DNA of 64,000 nucleotides from Xylona heveae TC161 (GCF_001619985.1 NW_017264196.1:2108001-2172000); one strand, 5' to 3'; shown: positions 35,265 to 48,200, numbered from the stretch's first letter. The notes: generated by a model from the letters alone, not told the origin. Numbers and translations are program-made.

Positions 35265-35738
35265 GGCATTCGTTTATATTATATACCGCGACGGGGGTTT
35301 CATCCGCCATCGGGTCCGCAACGATCGGCGCTATAGAACACCGTTCACCGTGGGGTTTTTTAAGGGAAGGATTTGAACAAGAATGATTGGCTCAGAATGG
35401 GCTGGATCTGTTGGGATGAGCTGATGTCAGTTCAGACACTCTTTGCACAATCAGAAATAAATCAAGTGGGATAGATCAAAGAAATATTTTCAAGCTGTTC
35501 GTACGTTCAAATTGCGGATGTCTCTATGAGCTTGTGTGGAACTGTAACCCCCGCAGAACGAGCAGCTACATCATCATTCCACGGAGCTCTGTATTGGCTT
35601 TAAGCTGCTCATCCACCAACAAACAACAGAAACCACAAACACATATATCTAATTTGAACTCATTTGAATATACTGGTCCCTTGTGGACAGTAATGCATTT
35701 CATGATTTGACATATTTAAAAGACGACAGACTCTCAAA
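35265..35738. promoter_or_regulatory. Divergent promoter region UBE3D-like / questin-oxidase-like
   Basis: 474 nt between divergent starts; no coding sequence visible and no clustered motif. Confidence 0.45.
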
Positions 35739-37473
35739 ATGTCAATCATCCCGAGCTTCCCGAACCCATTGAAGCTTCTGAAGCTCTTCACTTCGGCGCC
35801 GCCACCGGCCATAGATCTCCCGTCAGTTGAGATCTACGAAATTGAAACATCGCCAGAAAAAAGTCCACGAACACTTAAACACTTGCTCCGGCTTAATCAC
35901 GCAAATCATGCAATTCTCTACCATAATCTCCAGTTTCACAACCACTTGCCACACGTAAGACGTGCCCCAATTGCCCGCTCTGTTAAAAATCAGCTTGAAC
36001 TGACCACAATTCAGATTCTAGGATCAGCGTACATTCTCGGCGCAGGACCTCTCCAGCTCGGAAATATCTACGATGAAGAATCAAAGACGCTCGAAAAATG
36101 GGAAGATTCACCAAACGAAGTATCGCGACATGACTGGCGGGACTATCTGGGCGACAAACGGTCCGTAATAATATCAGCCTTCCATAGCAACTCCTACATT
36201 ATCGCAGACACAAGCTCATTTTTTTACAATTTAATAGCTTTCAGCGCTCATACGTGGATTTTTTCGAAGACGAACTGGTCCGATTAGGCTACGACTGGCG
36301 AAACGTCGTTGCAGAATACTTGTTCAAGGGAAAGGAGCCTTTGATCAATGGAATGATTGGTGGATGTAAGCTTCTACCCCTTCTACCTTCTACTCTCCCC
36401 CATCAACCAAAATCCATATATCCTTGCCCAGTACAACTCTGACATCAGAATCTAGTGGGCCATCCTCTCATTCATCTTGGCTACGCATTCGAGCTCTCCA
36501 GCCGTGAACTCGGCATGGAAGCTCTCAGTCTGACCGCAACAAACTACAACTTTCTACACAAATACCTGGACAAAGCCTCCTCATATTCCACCAACCCTTC
36601 CCTCTCATCACCTGGGGCAACACACACAAGCACTTCCCCGCTGGAAATCCTGGAACGCGTCCGTGCCGACAAGCGCTTCGACGGACTCTTCGAAAGCAGA
36701 GGCTCCAACAATATTCAGACCCTCTTTGATGAGCGCGAAGCCGCTGTCCTCGAATACTGGACCTCCTGGAGCATTCAAGATCCCATTAAGCAGTTCAAGG
36801 ACAGCCAACGGGCAGCGGCGGCCATTCTCGTTGCCACTGACCGTGCTGCCAATCATCATCATACCTTTGACTTTTTCCTCGTGCATCTACTGACAACGAG
36901 CCATGCCGTGCGCATCCTCCTCCCATTCATCCCCGCAAAATTCCACATTCCTTTAGTGCGACAATGGTGGCTCTTCACCCTGGCAGTATATATCGCCCAG
37001 CTCCGACCAGAAATCAAACTTGACAGGATCAACGATTATGATCTCGCGGGCCGAGATTGGAAATGGGCAGTCGACCAGGCCGTTGGCGGAAAACATGCCC
37101 TGGATGCGCATTATGTCAAGGGTACGTCTTCTGTCCTCTCCTAATTCTCCCTTTTGTCTCCCCTGTATCATTCCTACCCTTCCCCCCTTGTATCCCCCCT
37201 CCCCGTTCCGTTACCGCTTGATTTGACTCTTTGTCGCGCTCCACATCCATCATCCATGCAATCACGCACTTTATTGTCAATTATCGACTCAGCATATACT
37301 AACATACACCTCAAATAGCAATTCGCGCCATGAAAGAAGCCGCACACACATGGACAGACCACGACCAATTCTACCTCAAAGCAGCCGTGCAATTCGCCGA
37401 CGAGTTTGAGTCGTGGGGCGGATTCGGTCCCGAAAGCGCCAGCGACGTTGAAATTTACGATAAGCAGCACTGA
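35739..37473 (+). CDS. Questin oxidase-like (AflY/GedK family, DUF4243)
   Basis: This is a 456-aa protein of the family containing AflY and questin oxidase, which open anthraquinone-type rings in secondary metabolism. Exons are 35739-36160, 36238-36365, 36456-37121 and 37319-37473. Alternative acceptors at 36244 and 36447 break frame or give a stop, which decided the joins. Family blocks are LLRLNHANHAILYHNLQFHNHLPH near 48, SYVDFFEDELVRLGYDWR near 150, GMIGGLGHPLIHLGYAFEL near 190 (conserved His residues), HTFDFFLVHLLTTSHAVRILLPF near 330 and the tail AVQFADEFESWGGFG. There is no PKS next to it: the nearest is 8 kb away across unrelated genes. It may act on an unlinked pathway or on some other ring substrate. 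Confidence 0.85.
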
Positions 37474-38023
37474 TTCTTACTCTTTCCCACTTCTCTCTTC
37501 TCTGATCATTCGTTTCTCTCTTATATATGTATATGTTCTAGTAGTACGATGCATGTACAATTTTCTCTTTTACCAACTGAAATCTAGCTCGGCCCGGCGT
37601 CATTTTTTTATTTTCTCTTCTTCACCATTTGACGAGTCACGCATAATTTCAAATTCTCAAAATTGAAATACACAGAAGATTATGAAATCTCTTTATTATA
37701 TGATATAGAGAGAGTAAAGTGGTGATGATCAATGCCCAAGAAGTAAATGAAAACTCTGAAAATTTGCAAAAACGCCATCCCGTCTATATGAAGGAAAATA
37801 AAAAATATATATCGTCGCCTAATATGATACAATTAAATGTAAAAAAAGGCATGGAACTCAACGCGTTGCCGCTCAGCCGCTCCTTTTCACTACGCTGACT
37901 GTATAAAAGCGACCGCCTGTGTTGACGATACTTATTGCTCGCATCGCCCTCAAGATGGCCCATGCAGGCGGAGCGTGGCGGAAAAAAGCCCCATAGCAAC
38001 AAATTATGCACCTTGGCTCGCCA
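37474..38023. other. Convergent intergenic region (questin-oxidase-like / AMP deaminase 3' ends)
   Basis: 550 nt, AT-rich, no gene visible. Confidence 0.5.
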
Positions 38024-41000
38024 CTACCTCAAGATATAATCCGTATGCACCCCGGGAGTGGGCGGCTCTTCCTCTTCCTCGACGACCGAGCTATCGAGAG
38101 CGGTGCCACTAAGTCCGAGTCCCGCACGAACACCCGCAGCGCCTTCGGCCTCGACGATACTATTTCGACGATCCTTGTCCTGGTGGTTATCCTTTTCCTT
38201 GCTTCTCTTGACGCCGGGCCAATCAGAGCCCGCTGCTGCTGCGTTGGAGACTTTGACGTCCGGGTCGGCTTCAATGTTGCTCCAGCGTCGACGATGGGCA
38301 GAAGTTGCTGCGGCTGCGGCTGCGGCGCCGCCAAAGCTACCTTTGCGTCGACTGACCACGCCAGGGAAAATGCGTGGTTCGCCGTCGAGCGGGGCGGGAG
38401 ACGCACCGCGGATACTGGAGGCGGCGGAGAATGTGGCGCTCCTGGGTGGACCGGCAAAGAAGGGATCGTGAGAAGACCCGGATGGAAGAGGCGGGGAGCC
38501 ATGCGGGCCGTGGTGGGTTTGAATGCTCAGACGGGCGGCGCGCGAGGCAGCGTGGGGATTAAGCTTGTTGTTCGAGGACTGACCCACCGCGCCGGAGCCA
38601 TTGCTGCTCGCAACCGGCGAATGCGGGTGTGTCTGGATGGCGGGTGGGGGCAGGGTTTGCGAAGGACTTTGGTACAACCCTGATGCGTCCATGGAAGGAA
38701 TGGTAGCGGATGGGTTAGTCAGGACCGACATGGACGGCGAAGGCGGGGCTTGAGGATTGTTTTTATTGAGAATGGCAGCGGGGTTGAGATATTCAGGGCC
38801 GGAATCAGCGGATCCGTTCTGCTGTTCAGTTGGGGCAGTCATAGGGTCCGAGAGATTCGTGGTCGTGATGGGCCGCGTCTCCGGGGTGGCAGTATACCGG
38901 TCGATCCTGTTTGCGCCATTAGGTGATCAGTTGATATTGCTTTCGCAGTTGGTGAAGTGAGTGGTCTGATTTGCATGAGATTGAACAATTTGAAATTTGG
39001 AATGACACCAAAAAAAAGACAATGCGTTGGAAACAGCAAAAATGGATGTCCTGTTGTCAGTTTTTGCAATCCGGGTGTTTGGGGGCTAGAAAAGACGAAG
39101 GCTGTTTGGGGTAAAGATAAGGTGTCAAGGGAAGTGCGCACATTGAAAGCTCCTGCATAAGTGTCTCATGTCTGAAAGCTTCTCTGATATTCGGTACGTT
39201 GCTCTTGGCCACATTATTTCCTCGCACGCCTGGCATCATATAGTCCCGTCCAAGCCAATGTTGTCTGACAGGATGCTCGAACCCACTCTGATGAACAGAG
39301 TTCTTGGCCAGCTCGCACATGTCCACAGCACTGAGCTTATAGATCTGTGCGGCAACCGAATACTCCTCGATGAGTGGCTCCTTTGTGAAGGCGAACTGTA
39401 AAGGATCGTCCGTGGACAAGGAAACGTTGAGACCACGTCGAAAATATTGCAGGAACGGATTGCGCTCGTAAGCCAGAAACAAGGCGTTGTTGCTAAGCGG
39501 CGACATGGCAATACCAATCTGCTCGAGGTAAAAAATATACTGCAAGAAAGGAACCTTGCGCAAAAGCAGGCCGTGACTGATGCTGTGACAGCACAAGGCT
39601 GCCGACGCAAGATGATCTGTATCTCCTGCCTCACCGCAGTGAGGTCGAAGAAGGAAAGTGTTGAAACCACGCTGCTTCCGCCACATGTTCAACGAAGCAA
39701 TGTTAGCAAACAGGTAGTAGATCCAATAGCTGTAAGGCGGGTTTTGCATAGTGTTCCAGGCTCTTGGCAGAGGGAACTTCCGATAAAGTCTGCGCTCAAC
39801 TTTGCTCTCATCGTCAACGCTGTCAAAGCCAATGACACGTTGCAGAAATACGTGGAGCTTAGGATGACTGGAAGGATCCTTGGTTACTTCAAAGAGTGGC
39901 TGGAAGAGATTGACGACAACCTGCTCAAAATTGTCCATGAGACCAGAAGATTTGTAGATATCAAACAATCTTGGCACTTGAATAAGCCATCGGACGTTGG
40001 GAGAGAACAATCTGTTGTCTACTACCCATGCAGCAAGCTTATCCCACTCATCAAGTGATCGCCCATAGATTGAGATTCGCCACTCCACCATTTGATACTT
40101 GCTTGACTCCACATCAGACATTACTTCTCTGGTAATTTCGGCCAGATAACGTCCTTTGATGAAGTTGTCCGTCTTGAGGAAGATCGTTCGCAGACGTGAT
40201 TCGCCGACGGGATTGTACTTCAGGTTGAATTTGTCGAAACGGTGGAAAGAATCCGTATGGGCCTTTATATCGTCAGTACAGCACTATCGCAATGGCAAGG
40301 ATCTATGATATTTGCAAACGTACATGCATATCCAGCGTATCAATACTCAAGTCATACGCCGTGAGATTGATACTTTCAAAGACCTCCTTTAAGGTGAGAT
40401 GCTTGCCATCACGGAACAAAACCACTTCGTCGGGTGACTTCTTCATCTTGCTCTTGATGAAGCGGAGAAGGTGTTTCTGGTTCATACAAGCTGAATGATG
40501 AACGTGGGTATCTACTTTTCGTACATTGTAGAAGTCTCGATGAGGAACTTTCTTGCTGTCGGCCATTTCTTGATATTCGTTCAAGAGGACATAGAGATTG
40601 AATTTGCCTTCAAGGTATTGCAAACGTCGGAACGCAAAGCTCTTGCTTGGCCCATCTGACGAAACATTGAGAATTTCATCCAAATCCATGTAAAACTCGC
40701 GGATTGTAGGAATTTGTAAAATTGGGGTGCCCATCTCAGCCGACTTTGATGTCTCATAGACTTGAAATACACTGGTGTCATCCAGACGAAAGTCCATCTC
40801 GGCCTTCTCCGGCAAAGGCAGAAGATCATTCATGTCGAAATCCTCTCCAATATTGTGACCAGCCTTCCTTCTACGCAAAGGTGCAGCGTGCAGGCGAGAT
40901 GTGCTTGTCTCCACATAGTCTCCTCTTCCGAGATGTTCGTCCTCCCCTTCCGGTGGCGGTAGAAGGCCATTGTCGCCCATTGGACGAGGCCTTGTCTTTT

Positions 41001-41871
41001 CGTCGTCCCAAACAGGCTCGGGGTGCGGAGGATATATCTTCCAGCTTGGTTCATCTTTTGGATTATCGCCTGGGCCTTGCAGTGACAAGCGAATGTATCG
41101 ATTTCGAATATCCAATACCTTCTGGATGTTGGTATATATCGCGCTCAGCTCGGAAGTAATTTCAGTCTCGTGCGCAGCGAACCCCCCAGCACCAGTTCCC
41201 AGGCCCACACCAGCCCCTGCACCATGAATACCTTGGTCAGCCAGCATTGGCGGCTTGTACTCATGTGGCAGCCCTGGATGGTGTGAATGCTCACGCGCAG
41301 ACATATCTGCTTCGACAAATGGGTCCGGGGTCGACGTTCCCGAGACACCTCGCGAGCGCGCATCCCCGCCATCCTTGTGCTGATCGAGGCTCACAGGCAA
41401 TGCCGATTTATAGCGGCTTCCTTGTGTTTGTCTTGACTTGATACTCTCAGCTCGGCTCGGTGCTGGACTGTGACCAAGGCTAGCAGAGAAATTTCGAGCC
41501 ATGATGCTTGGGCTTTGTAGCTCTTGCGCATCCATCTGATGCCGCTGATAGAAAAGCTTTGCCTCAGCTTGGCTCATTTGTTTCTCCGAAGCATAATCGT
41601 AGAATGCAGTTCGCCGTTGCTTGTCCCGAGGCAACACCACCTGGTTCTCGTCAAGTGAAGGATCGACGCTGGGATCAAGCTCGACACGTCCGATGTCTGC
41701 GCTGAGGCGATCGACCGTATGATCACGGCTGGATGATCCATTCACCGCGCCTCCATCTTCAGGTTCTGGGGACTCATCGTGAAGGTCCTCATCGTCTGAG
41801 AAATCTCCGGCTGGCTGCAGATGTGCTGGGCCGAGCTGCGGCGTATCGGCCGCCGAAGGAAGGTCGGCCAT
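38024..41871 (-). CDS. AMD1: AMP deaminase
   Basis: This is a 1183-aa enzyme converting AMP to IMP and ammonia in the purine nucleotide cycle. Exons, 5' to 3', are 40324-41871, 39142-40262 and 38024-38906. The catalytic core is complete: zinc site [21 protein letters not shown] near 455, [15 protein letters not shown] near 527, [34 protein letters not shown] near 798, and ARNSV-like [10 protein letters not shown]. The N-terminal ~350 residues are the usual poorly conserved regulatory part. After the core comes a tail of about 290 residues, rich in Pro, Ser, Gly and Ala, with an alanine run and an acidic EEEEE patch, absent from the 810-aa yeast enzyme. The join [17 protein letters not shown] supports the last intron. 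Confidence 0.93.
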
Positions 41872-42934
41872 AGTAGAGAATTGACGTCTTCAAGACACAA
41901 AGAGTTCATTAGCAACACTTTAGCACGAGCGAAAAGAAACTCAGGTGGAGGAGAATATCTTACGGGAGATTTGATTTTTGATCAATGACGAAGTATCCGT
42001 GTTGACGTTCCTTCCTTTCCGTCATTCAACCTAGTGAGCTCGCCGACGCGTGTCGGCATTTGCCGCTGCCCAGTTGTCAGGCCGTTCCCGAAGTGGGGAT
42101 TGTACAACCTCAACCGCTCCACTGATCATCAACATTGGATGCGGAGAAATATTGGACCAAGTGGGGTAAACTAAATCGCATCTCCGCAGTGCTATCCAAT
42201 GCTCTCAATCCCTGTGACAACGTTGACAATATGAAGAAATGACAGACCTTTAGTTCTCCAAAGGTCCTGTCTTGACATGACAATTCCAGGTCTCTCCCCA
42301 ACTTTAATTTGCCTGAAGAGCACAGCATTCCATTTTATATCATATATTCTCGTCGTCGGCACTTTAATTATCTTATGTAGGACTTCGGGCTATTGCATAA
42401 ATCTGATATACATTGAGAAATCTAGTTTCATTATGAAAGAAACACCCAGGAGACAGAACCCCCCTGTGAAGCGGAGACGAAGAAAAAGAGAGTCGGGCAG
42501 GAGACCGATAAGGCAAATGTGTGCTATTGAACTGCTATGATCGCCGTGACTATGGTCCATGCAACCTTAACCCTTCTAAACTCCAATTACAAGTAATAAC
42601 CAAACCTTCAACAATCAAAACTTGTAGATAAGTCAACGTTCTTGCTTTAAATCTCACTATCAACTCCTAGAAATTAAATTGCAACCGGTTCAGATATGTG
42701 CCTAGTATGTCTCGAAACAGTGAACAATCCGATGCAAGATATGTGCATATAAAAGCTAAGGCAGCAAGTGAGGACTAGAAAACAGGGCAAAGATACAGTT
42801 TCCATCCAATGATCAACTGTGTAAACAAAAGTTGTATATTGAGCCGTGACTTCGTAAAGGTATGTATCATGCAATATGATGCAAGACATGTCGATGCATT
42901 CTGTAAGTAGTTCGATATCATGCTTTGGTTATGC
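41872..42934. other. Intergenic region AMP deaminase / modin-like gene
   Basis: About 1.06 kb, no supportable gene: AMP deaminase promoter on the left, 3' flank of the next minus-strand gene on the right. The + frame 42277-42540 is motif-less. Confidence 0.5.
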
Positions 42935-44749
42935 TTAACCAATGAATACCGGTTGCTGGCTACCGTAGAAGCGTGAAGGGATATGGATCGAACCTTCGAC
43001 AATGTCGTGACACCGATGCCAACAAAAAGCACGGAAGACCATGGTGAGCCAAGCGTCCTCAATGACTTCCGCATCAGGAAATCCGCATTGTTGCATGTAA
43101 TCGACGTATTTCGGAATATAATCAAAATAAAAATGCATGGCCTCTGGGATCCAAGGAACTGGAAGGTGGAATCCTTCGCGCCTAGCGGTTTGAGGCTGGC
43201 TTATCGCTGCCGCGTAAGCGTATATTGCATGAGTCATATGCGCTCTCATAAGATCGAAGTAGCGAAAAGATGCTGGAGTCTTTTCCGACTCGTGCATACT
43301 TTCTAGAAACTGAAAATAGGACGTTGTTGATTTGTAGCAATCCTGCACATCGTCCAGAAAATTCACGAGATCGGACATGGGTAGCTTCTCTCGTCTTTTA
43401 GATTCTTCATTCTCCCACATGTCTCCATAACGGTCTTTGAGTGTGTCATATTGATTAAGAAGCCATTGCCGTTGTGGACGCGGCGGTGTGTTTTGCTGCA
43501 CAAGTTCTTTCAACCGGTAAAAATAGACAACGAATCCCTCCTTTTCCCTCAAAACACTGCTGATTGTATGAGTCGGGGCATGAAGGCGCGTGATTGGGGA
43601 ACCGCGAAGGCGAAACATTGGAGCTGCGAGGGGAATGAGATCGGCAAAGCTGCCTGTCCATCCACCATTCGCTTTTGAGAGACCCTTGATATGCTCCATG
43701 GCGCGCTTGCTTTTATCTAGCCTGAGTAAAGTCGCAAGGACCTTGTCCTCCGTACCAATATGAAAGTCTTGGATATTAAAGTCTCGATTCCCTGCAAGAA
43801 TGCCGAAGCCCAATTTATCAGCTTCCGTCGTAGGAACGTAAATATCCTCGAACCAGCGGCCGCCATCCTCACGATTACTGTAGGAAGAGCGGGGTGCCCA
43901 TATGGCTTGCGTCTTCCCGGTAAAGGTGTATTGAACTATAAGTCCAATACTTGGCACCATCACCGATGTCAACACATGTCCGCAGCCCTCCGCGCGTAAC
44001 GCACCCTCATGTGGACGGTAGTCGTACCATTTCATACCCAATCGCCAGGCGATGATAGTGATATCTGAAAGTGTGGCGGAAGCAAAGGGGCGCACAACAT
44101 CTGGAGGCATGAAATCCCACGAGCGCTTTTTGAATCGCAATGAGGGAGACGTTACCTTGGTCAAGTCGGTGTTGCCATATTTTTGGAGGAGATCCAAAGT
44201 AGCTCGATTCCGGCGGTGCAGCGAATGAAGCAAGGCGATCCAGCATACCTTTTCATTGCGAGGATCAGGGGCTTCTTTGGCGGAAATCAGTGTTGCCTTA
44301 TAAGACCATTCTTCGCCAGTGATGATCACACTTGGCATGTGTTTGTTGGTTTTGAAACCCGGCAAATTGCGAAACCAATAGAGTATACTCATTATCAGAG
44401 TAAAAATTTCAATCGGCTCGGTACTAGATGGCAGCACCTTGAAGTTCTCCTCTATAACTTGATCAACGTTTGCCGGAAGGCTATGGAGTGTGATTTCGGG
44501 AGTCACAAAGATTGTCTCAAAACGGAACTGCGACCAGCGCCATCGCATATGCGTATGTTTAGCCCAGAGGCCCATGACTGAATGTTGACATCGCCGATAA
44601 CCGTCAGCCGTAGCAAAGATTTGACCCAGAAGCTGACAAAGAGTCACAAAGAGTGCGACAAAGGCGATGACCAGTGCAGTAATATTAGTGTCGTTAGAGA
44701 GATCGCCACTGCTATTGCTGCTCGCTGCAGTGTTTGTGTCGTTACTCAT
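42935..44749 (-). CDS. Single-exon, membrane-anchored protein of the 'modin' type
   Basis: This is a 604-aa intronless protein. Near the N-terminus, after an Asn/Ser/Thr-rich leader, is one hydrophobic segment (ALVIAFVALFVTLCQLLGQIF, about residues 25-46), so it is probably anchored in a membrane with the bulk on one side. The rest is soluble-looking, with conserved-looking blocks SVMGLWAKHTHMRWRWSQFR, FETIFVTPEITLHSL, PDVVRPFASATLSDI, AWRLGMKWYDYRP, HVLTSVMVPSIGLIVQY and KANGGWTGSFADLIPLAAPMFRLRGSP. From memory it resembles fungal proteins labelled 'modin', a name without a defined biochemical role; I am moderately sure. Such genes occur in variable, subtelomere-like or incompatibility-related gene sets. 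It lies next to the PKS cluster but shows no biosynthetic motif. Confidence 0.75.
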   Translation of the reverse strand: MSNDTNTAASSNSSGDLSNDTNITALVIAFVALFVTLCQLLGQIFATADGYRRCQHSVMGLWAKHTHMRWRWSQFRFETIFVTPEITLHSLPANVDQVIEENFKVLPSSTEPIEIFTLIMSILYWFRNLPGFKTNKHMPSVIITGEEWSYKATLISAKEAPDPRNEKVCWIALLHSLHRRNRATLDLLQKYGNTDLTKVTSPSLRFKKRSWDFMPPDVVRPFASATLSDITIIAWRLGMKWYDYRPHEGALRAEGCGHVLTSVMVPSIGLIVQYTFTGKTQAIWAPRSSYSNREDGGRWFEDIYVPTTEADKLGFGILAGNRDFNIQDFHIGTEDKVLATLLRLDKSKRAMEHIKGLSKANGGWTGSFADLIPLAAPMFRLRGSPITRLHAPTHTISSVLREKEGFVVYFYRLKELVQQNTPPRPQRQWLLNQYDTLKDRYGDMWENEESKRREKLPMSDLVNFLDDVQDCYKSTTSYFQFLESMHESEKTPASFRYFDLMRAHMTHAIYAYAAAISQPQTARREGFHLPVPWIPEAMHFYFDYIPKYVDYMQQCGFPDAEVIEDAWLTMVFRAFCWHRCHDIVEGSIHIPSRFYGSQQPVFIG

Positions 44750-45272
44750 CTCCTTGGTGGCGCCGATATTTATTGTAAGGTTTCGTCTTTTTCACGTGTG
44801 TATATATCACAAGTGCAGGGCTGGATCTCAGCGTCGCAGGTACACCAAAGAAGTACCGCAACAATAACGATGACTCCGCTGAAGACCTGGATGAGGATGA
44901 TGCGGCGATGCTCTGTGACAAGTTTCCAGAAAATAGAAAATTATAAGCAGATGATGCAGGCTGCCGGCGCAAGATCATATAAAAGCATCCACTATTCTAT
45001 TCAGCAGTCTTATTGAATCCAAGCCGCAATGGTGGTGGCGCAAGCTGACACATTCTCTCAGCCTTCCTGCATGGTGATGGCATATATTCAGCGTTTCCAC
45101 CCCCACGCTTGCAAAATTGTTGTATGTACTTTAGTTATTAAAAGGTCTATTATGATATAGTTATAGGTAAGTTGTTTATAACCCAACTCAATCCGGGAGT
45201 TTGTCAAGCAGTCGGGTTTTTGGGGCCTTACCTGACCCGATCTCAACTCATTCCGCAGCCTGATTGATACAA
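44750..45272. other. Intergenic region modin-like gene / PKS 3' end
   Basis: 523 nt with no gene: promoter of the modin-like gene, then the PKS 3' flank. Confidence 0.5.
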
Positions 45273-48200
45273 CTAGGTCATAAATTTAGCCTTCAAAAGA
45301 TCCGCAATTGCCGCAGCTAATTTGATCAAAGAGCCTGTTCCCATAATTTCCAACACACTGAGCTGCAATCCCATGGTCTGTTTCAGCCATCTCCGCAATT
45401 CAATCGCCATCAACGAATCCAGCCCCATCTGTCCGAGACTGAGACTGGTATTAACTTCTTCATCAGGCTTCAGCATGAAATCGTAGATTTTGTGCCCGAT
45501 TTGATGAGCCAGAAAACCCACGTTGTCCGCGTCGGTGAGGAGAGACGGATCATCAGTGGCTCGGGTGAGGAAGGACTTGAGGACGTTGGAGTTTTCGCTT
45601 GTTTCGCCGCCAGTCTGTTTGTGGACATTATGATAAATGCCCATGCGACGGTCACGACGCCAGTTGGTGCGGTTATTGGGGTCATCGAGATCAAGCTCGG
45701 ATCGGAGACCCATGAGAAGCTGTCCGGGGTTTTTCCAGGACAATGGAGGGGATATCGATGGACCTGACGATGCGGGCAGTTCTGCATGGGAATTGAGGAT
45801 GCTGGCCTCGATATAGTCAAGGAATTCCCTTTCACCCAGGAAGTACAGCCCCTGTGCCCTCATGTTTCGTCTGGCGATGGGATTTTCGGCTACAAAACCG
45901 ACACCGTCAATGGGACAGATGTTGAGCACGGATGCTGGAAGACCTTGGCTGTGCCGGTACTGGCAGAAGGCCTCAAGAAAGGTATTCGCGGCATTGTAAT
46001 TGCCTTGACCGGGCTGATCGACGACCGTTACCAGTGAGCTGGCCAGCCAGAAGAAATCCAGCGATTGACCCTTGAAAGCCTCATGGAGATTCCAGGTACC
46101 GTCGATCTTCGGTCGACTGGCGGCTTGCCACGCAGACCATTCCATGTCGACGATGGGTGCATCCTATTCATTGAGTGAGATAAATTAAAAAGCTCTCATG
46201 GAAAAGTTGGACGCATACCTGAAGCACCATTGCTAGTTGAAGAACTCCTTTTATAGGACCATTTGAGACGCGAATGGATTTCATCACATCGTTCATGTTT
46301 TCAACAGCTCCTGCGACGGCTTTTACTGAACATCCCATAGCTTCGAGTTCCCTAAAAATCTCCTTGCTCTTTTCAGACACTCCAGCACTCCGGGAGAGGA
46401 AGGTCAGGTGTCTGGCCCCTGATTCCACCAGCCATGTAGCTAGAGATCTTCCCAGACCTCCCAAACCGCCGACGAGTAAGTATGTCGCCGTTGGATCTAA
46501 CTTTATCCGATGAGGATTTTGAGATGATGGAATGGAAGACACGTCTTTCGGCATGCACAACACGACCTTTCCGATATGTGTTCCTTTCTGGAGATAACGG
46601 AAGGCTTGGCATGCTTCCTCTCCACTGAAGATAGTTATAGGCCGGATAGGCTGGAGACCTTGTTGCAAGAGGACACCGAGACTTTTTAACATTCTACATT
46701 ATGTTAGTTGGCTGTTCGTATCATCCTGATCTGTATCATGATCATGCTTACCTTCCCATATGTCCAGGTCGCTCTCGGATAAATTGAGCAATATCAATGC
46801 AACTGTAACTTCTGTTGGCCAGGAAAGGTTGCATATCTAGTTGTCCGTATCGCACCAAATCACGCTTGCCCAGTTCAACCATCATACCGTACTCGGCCAC
46901 ACATTTCCATGATGCATGCAGCAGTTCACCAGACAGTGAGTTGAGTACCAAGTCAACACCACGGCCGCCTGTTTCCTGCATGAGCCCAGCGACAAATGAC
47001 TGGTCACGGGAGTTAAAAATGTGGCTTCGTGGAATATCATAGTTCTCGACCAGGAAGGTGATCTTCTCCTCGGTGCTAACCGTCGCGAATACCTCGGCGC
47101 CGATCATCTTCGCAATTTGGATGGCAGCTATACCAACACCACCACACGCGGAATGGATCAAAACCGTCTGGCCTCTTTCCAATCTGCCTATATCGATCAA
47201 GCCTCGCATGGCGGTCGTGAAGCAAATGGGAAGCGTGGCCGCTTCTTCGAAGCTCAGGTGATCAGGGATCCTGACAACCAAAGAGGCGGGTAGAATGGCA
47301 TTGGCCGTGATGCATCCATGAGGAGCCAATGCCATGACCCGATCCCCTGGAGCCAGCCCTTGGACCTTGGAACCAACTCTTTGGACAATACCCGCAGCCT
47401 CCAGACCCAGAGGAATAGAACCGTCCGCTACCGCGGGAATGATACCCATGGCAAATACGATGTCTCGGAAGTTGAGTCCAATTGCTTGAGTTTTGATATC
47501 AACCTGATCATGTTGAAGGTTCTCTGGGAGACCTTGGTCCAGCCAGTGCAATGTCTCGAGAAGGCCTGGCTTGCCGATTGTGAGAGTCTTCGTAATGGAT
47601 ACCCCTTGTTTGCTCTTCTCGCAGAGCTCGTTGGTCAACGAGAAAGGATGGTATCTTCCTACACAGATGGTTCCCTCGTGCACAGCGAATTCCTTGTCAG
47701 CAGCCAGTTCATTGTGATTCTCCTCTTTGCAAATTTTATTGAATACTCGAAACACCAGGTCCGTGAATTTGCTTTCTGTACCATCGATCTCAAGAGTGAA
47801 GAAGGGCATGGCCAGTTCTGATCGAATTGTTCGGGCCACACCGATTGTCTGTGCAGAACGGGGATTTCTGCACTGGATCTGGACCGGGCTTGTGAGCCAG
47901 AGGATTTTCTGGGAACCAATTGACTTGAGAAGCGATTGGAATGCAGCAAACCGGTTTGCGGGAATGTTTTCGAAAAAGTTTAACTCCAGATCAAGACAGG
48001 AGATTATATCTTGGTCTTCAGGCAGTGCATCTCCCAGTTGGCAGGTGGTCACTGTGACACCAGACCGCTCCAGACCGGCCACCAGGGACTGAGCTATACC
48101 AGTGTCTGGACGTGCGGCGAGGATGGTGGCCTTGGGTTCCTGAGATTGTACTGCCAGCTTAGGAGCAGGCTTCGACACGATAGCTGCACAGTATTGGTAG

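Noticed and set aside
35739-37473. Questin-oxidase-like gene as part of the HR-PKS cluster
   Set aside because: Eight kilobases and two unrelated genes lie between, and an HR-PKS would not supply an aromatic substrate.
38024-41871. AMP deaminase as a self-resistance copy belonging to the PKS cluster
   Set aside because: It looks like the single housekeeping enzyme, is separated from the PKS by another gene, and no nucleotide-like product is suggested.
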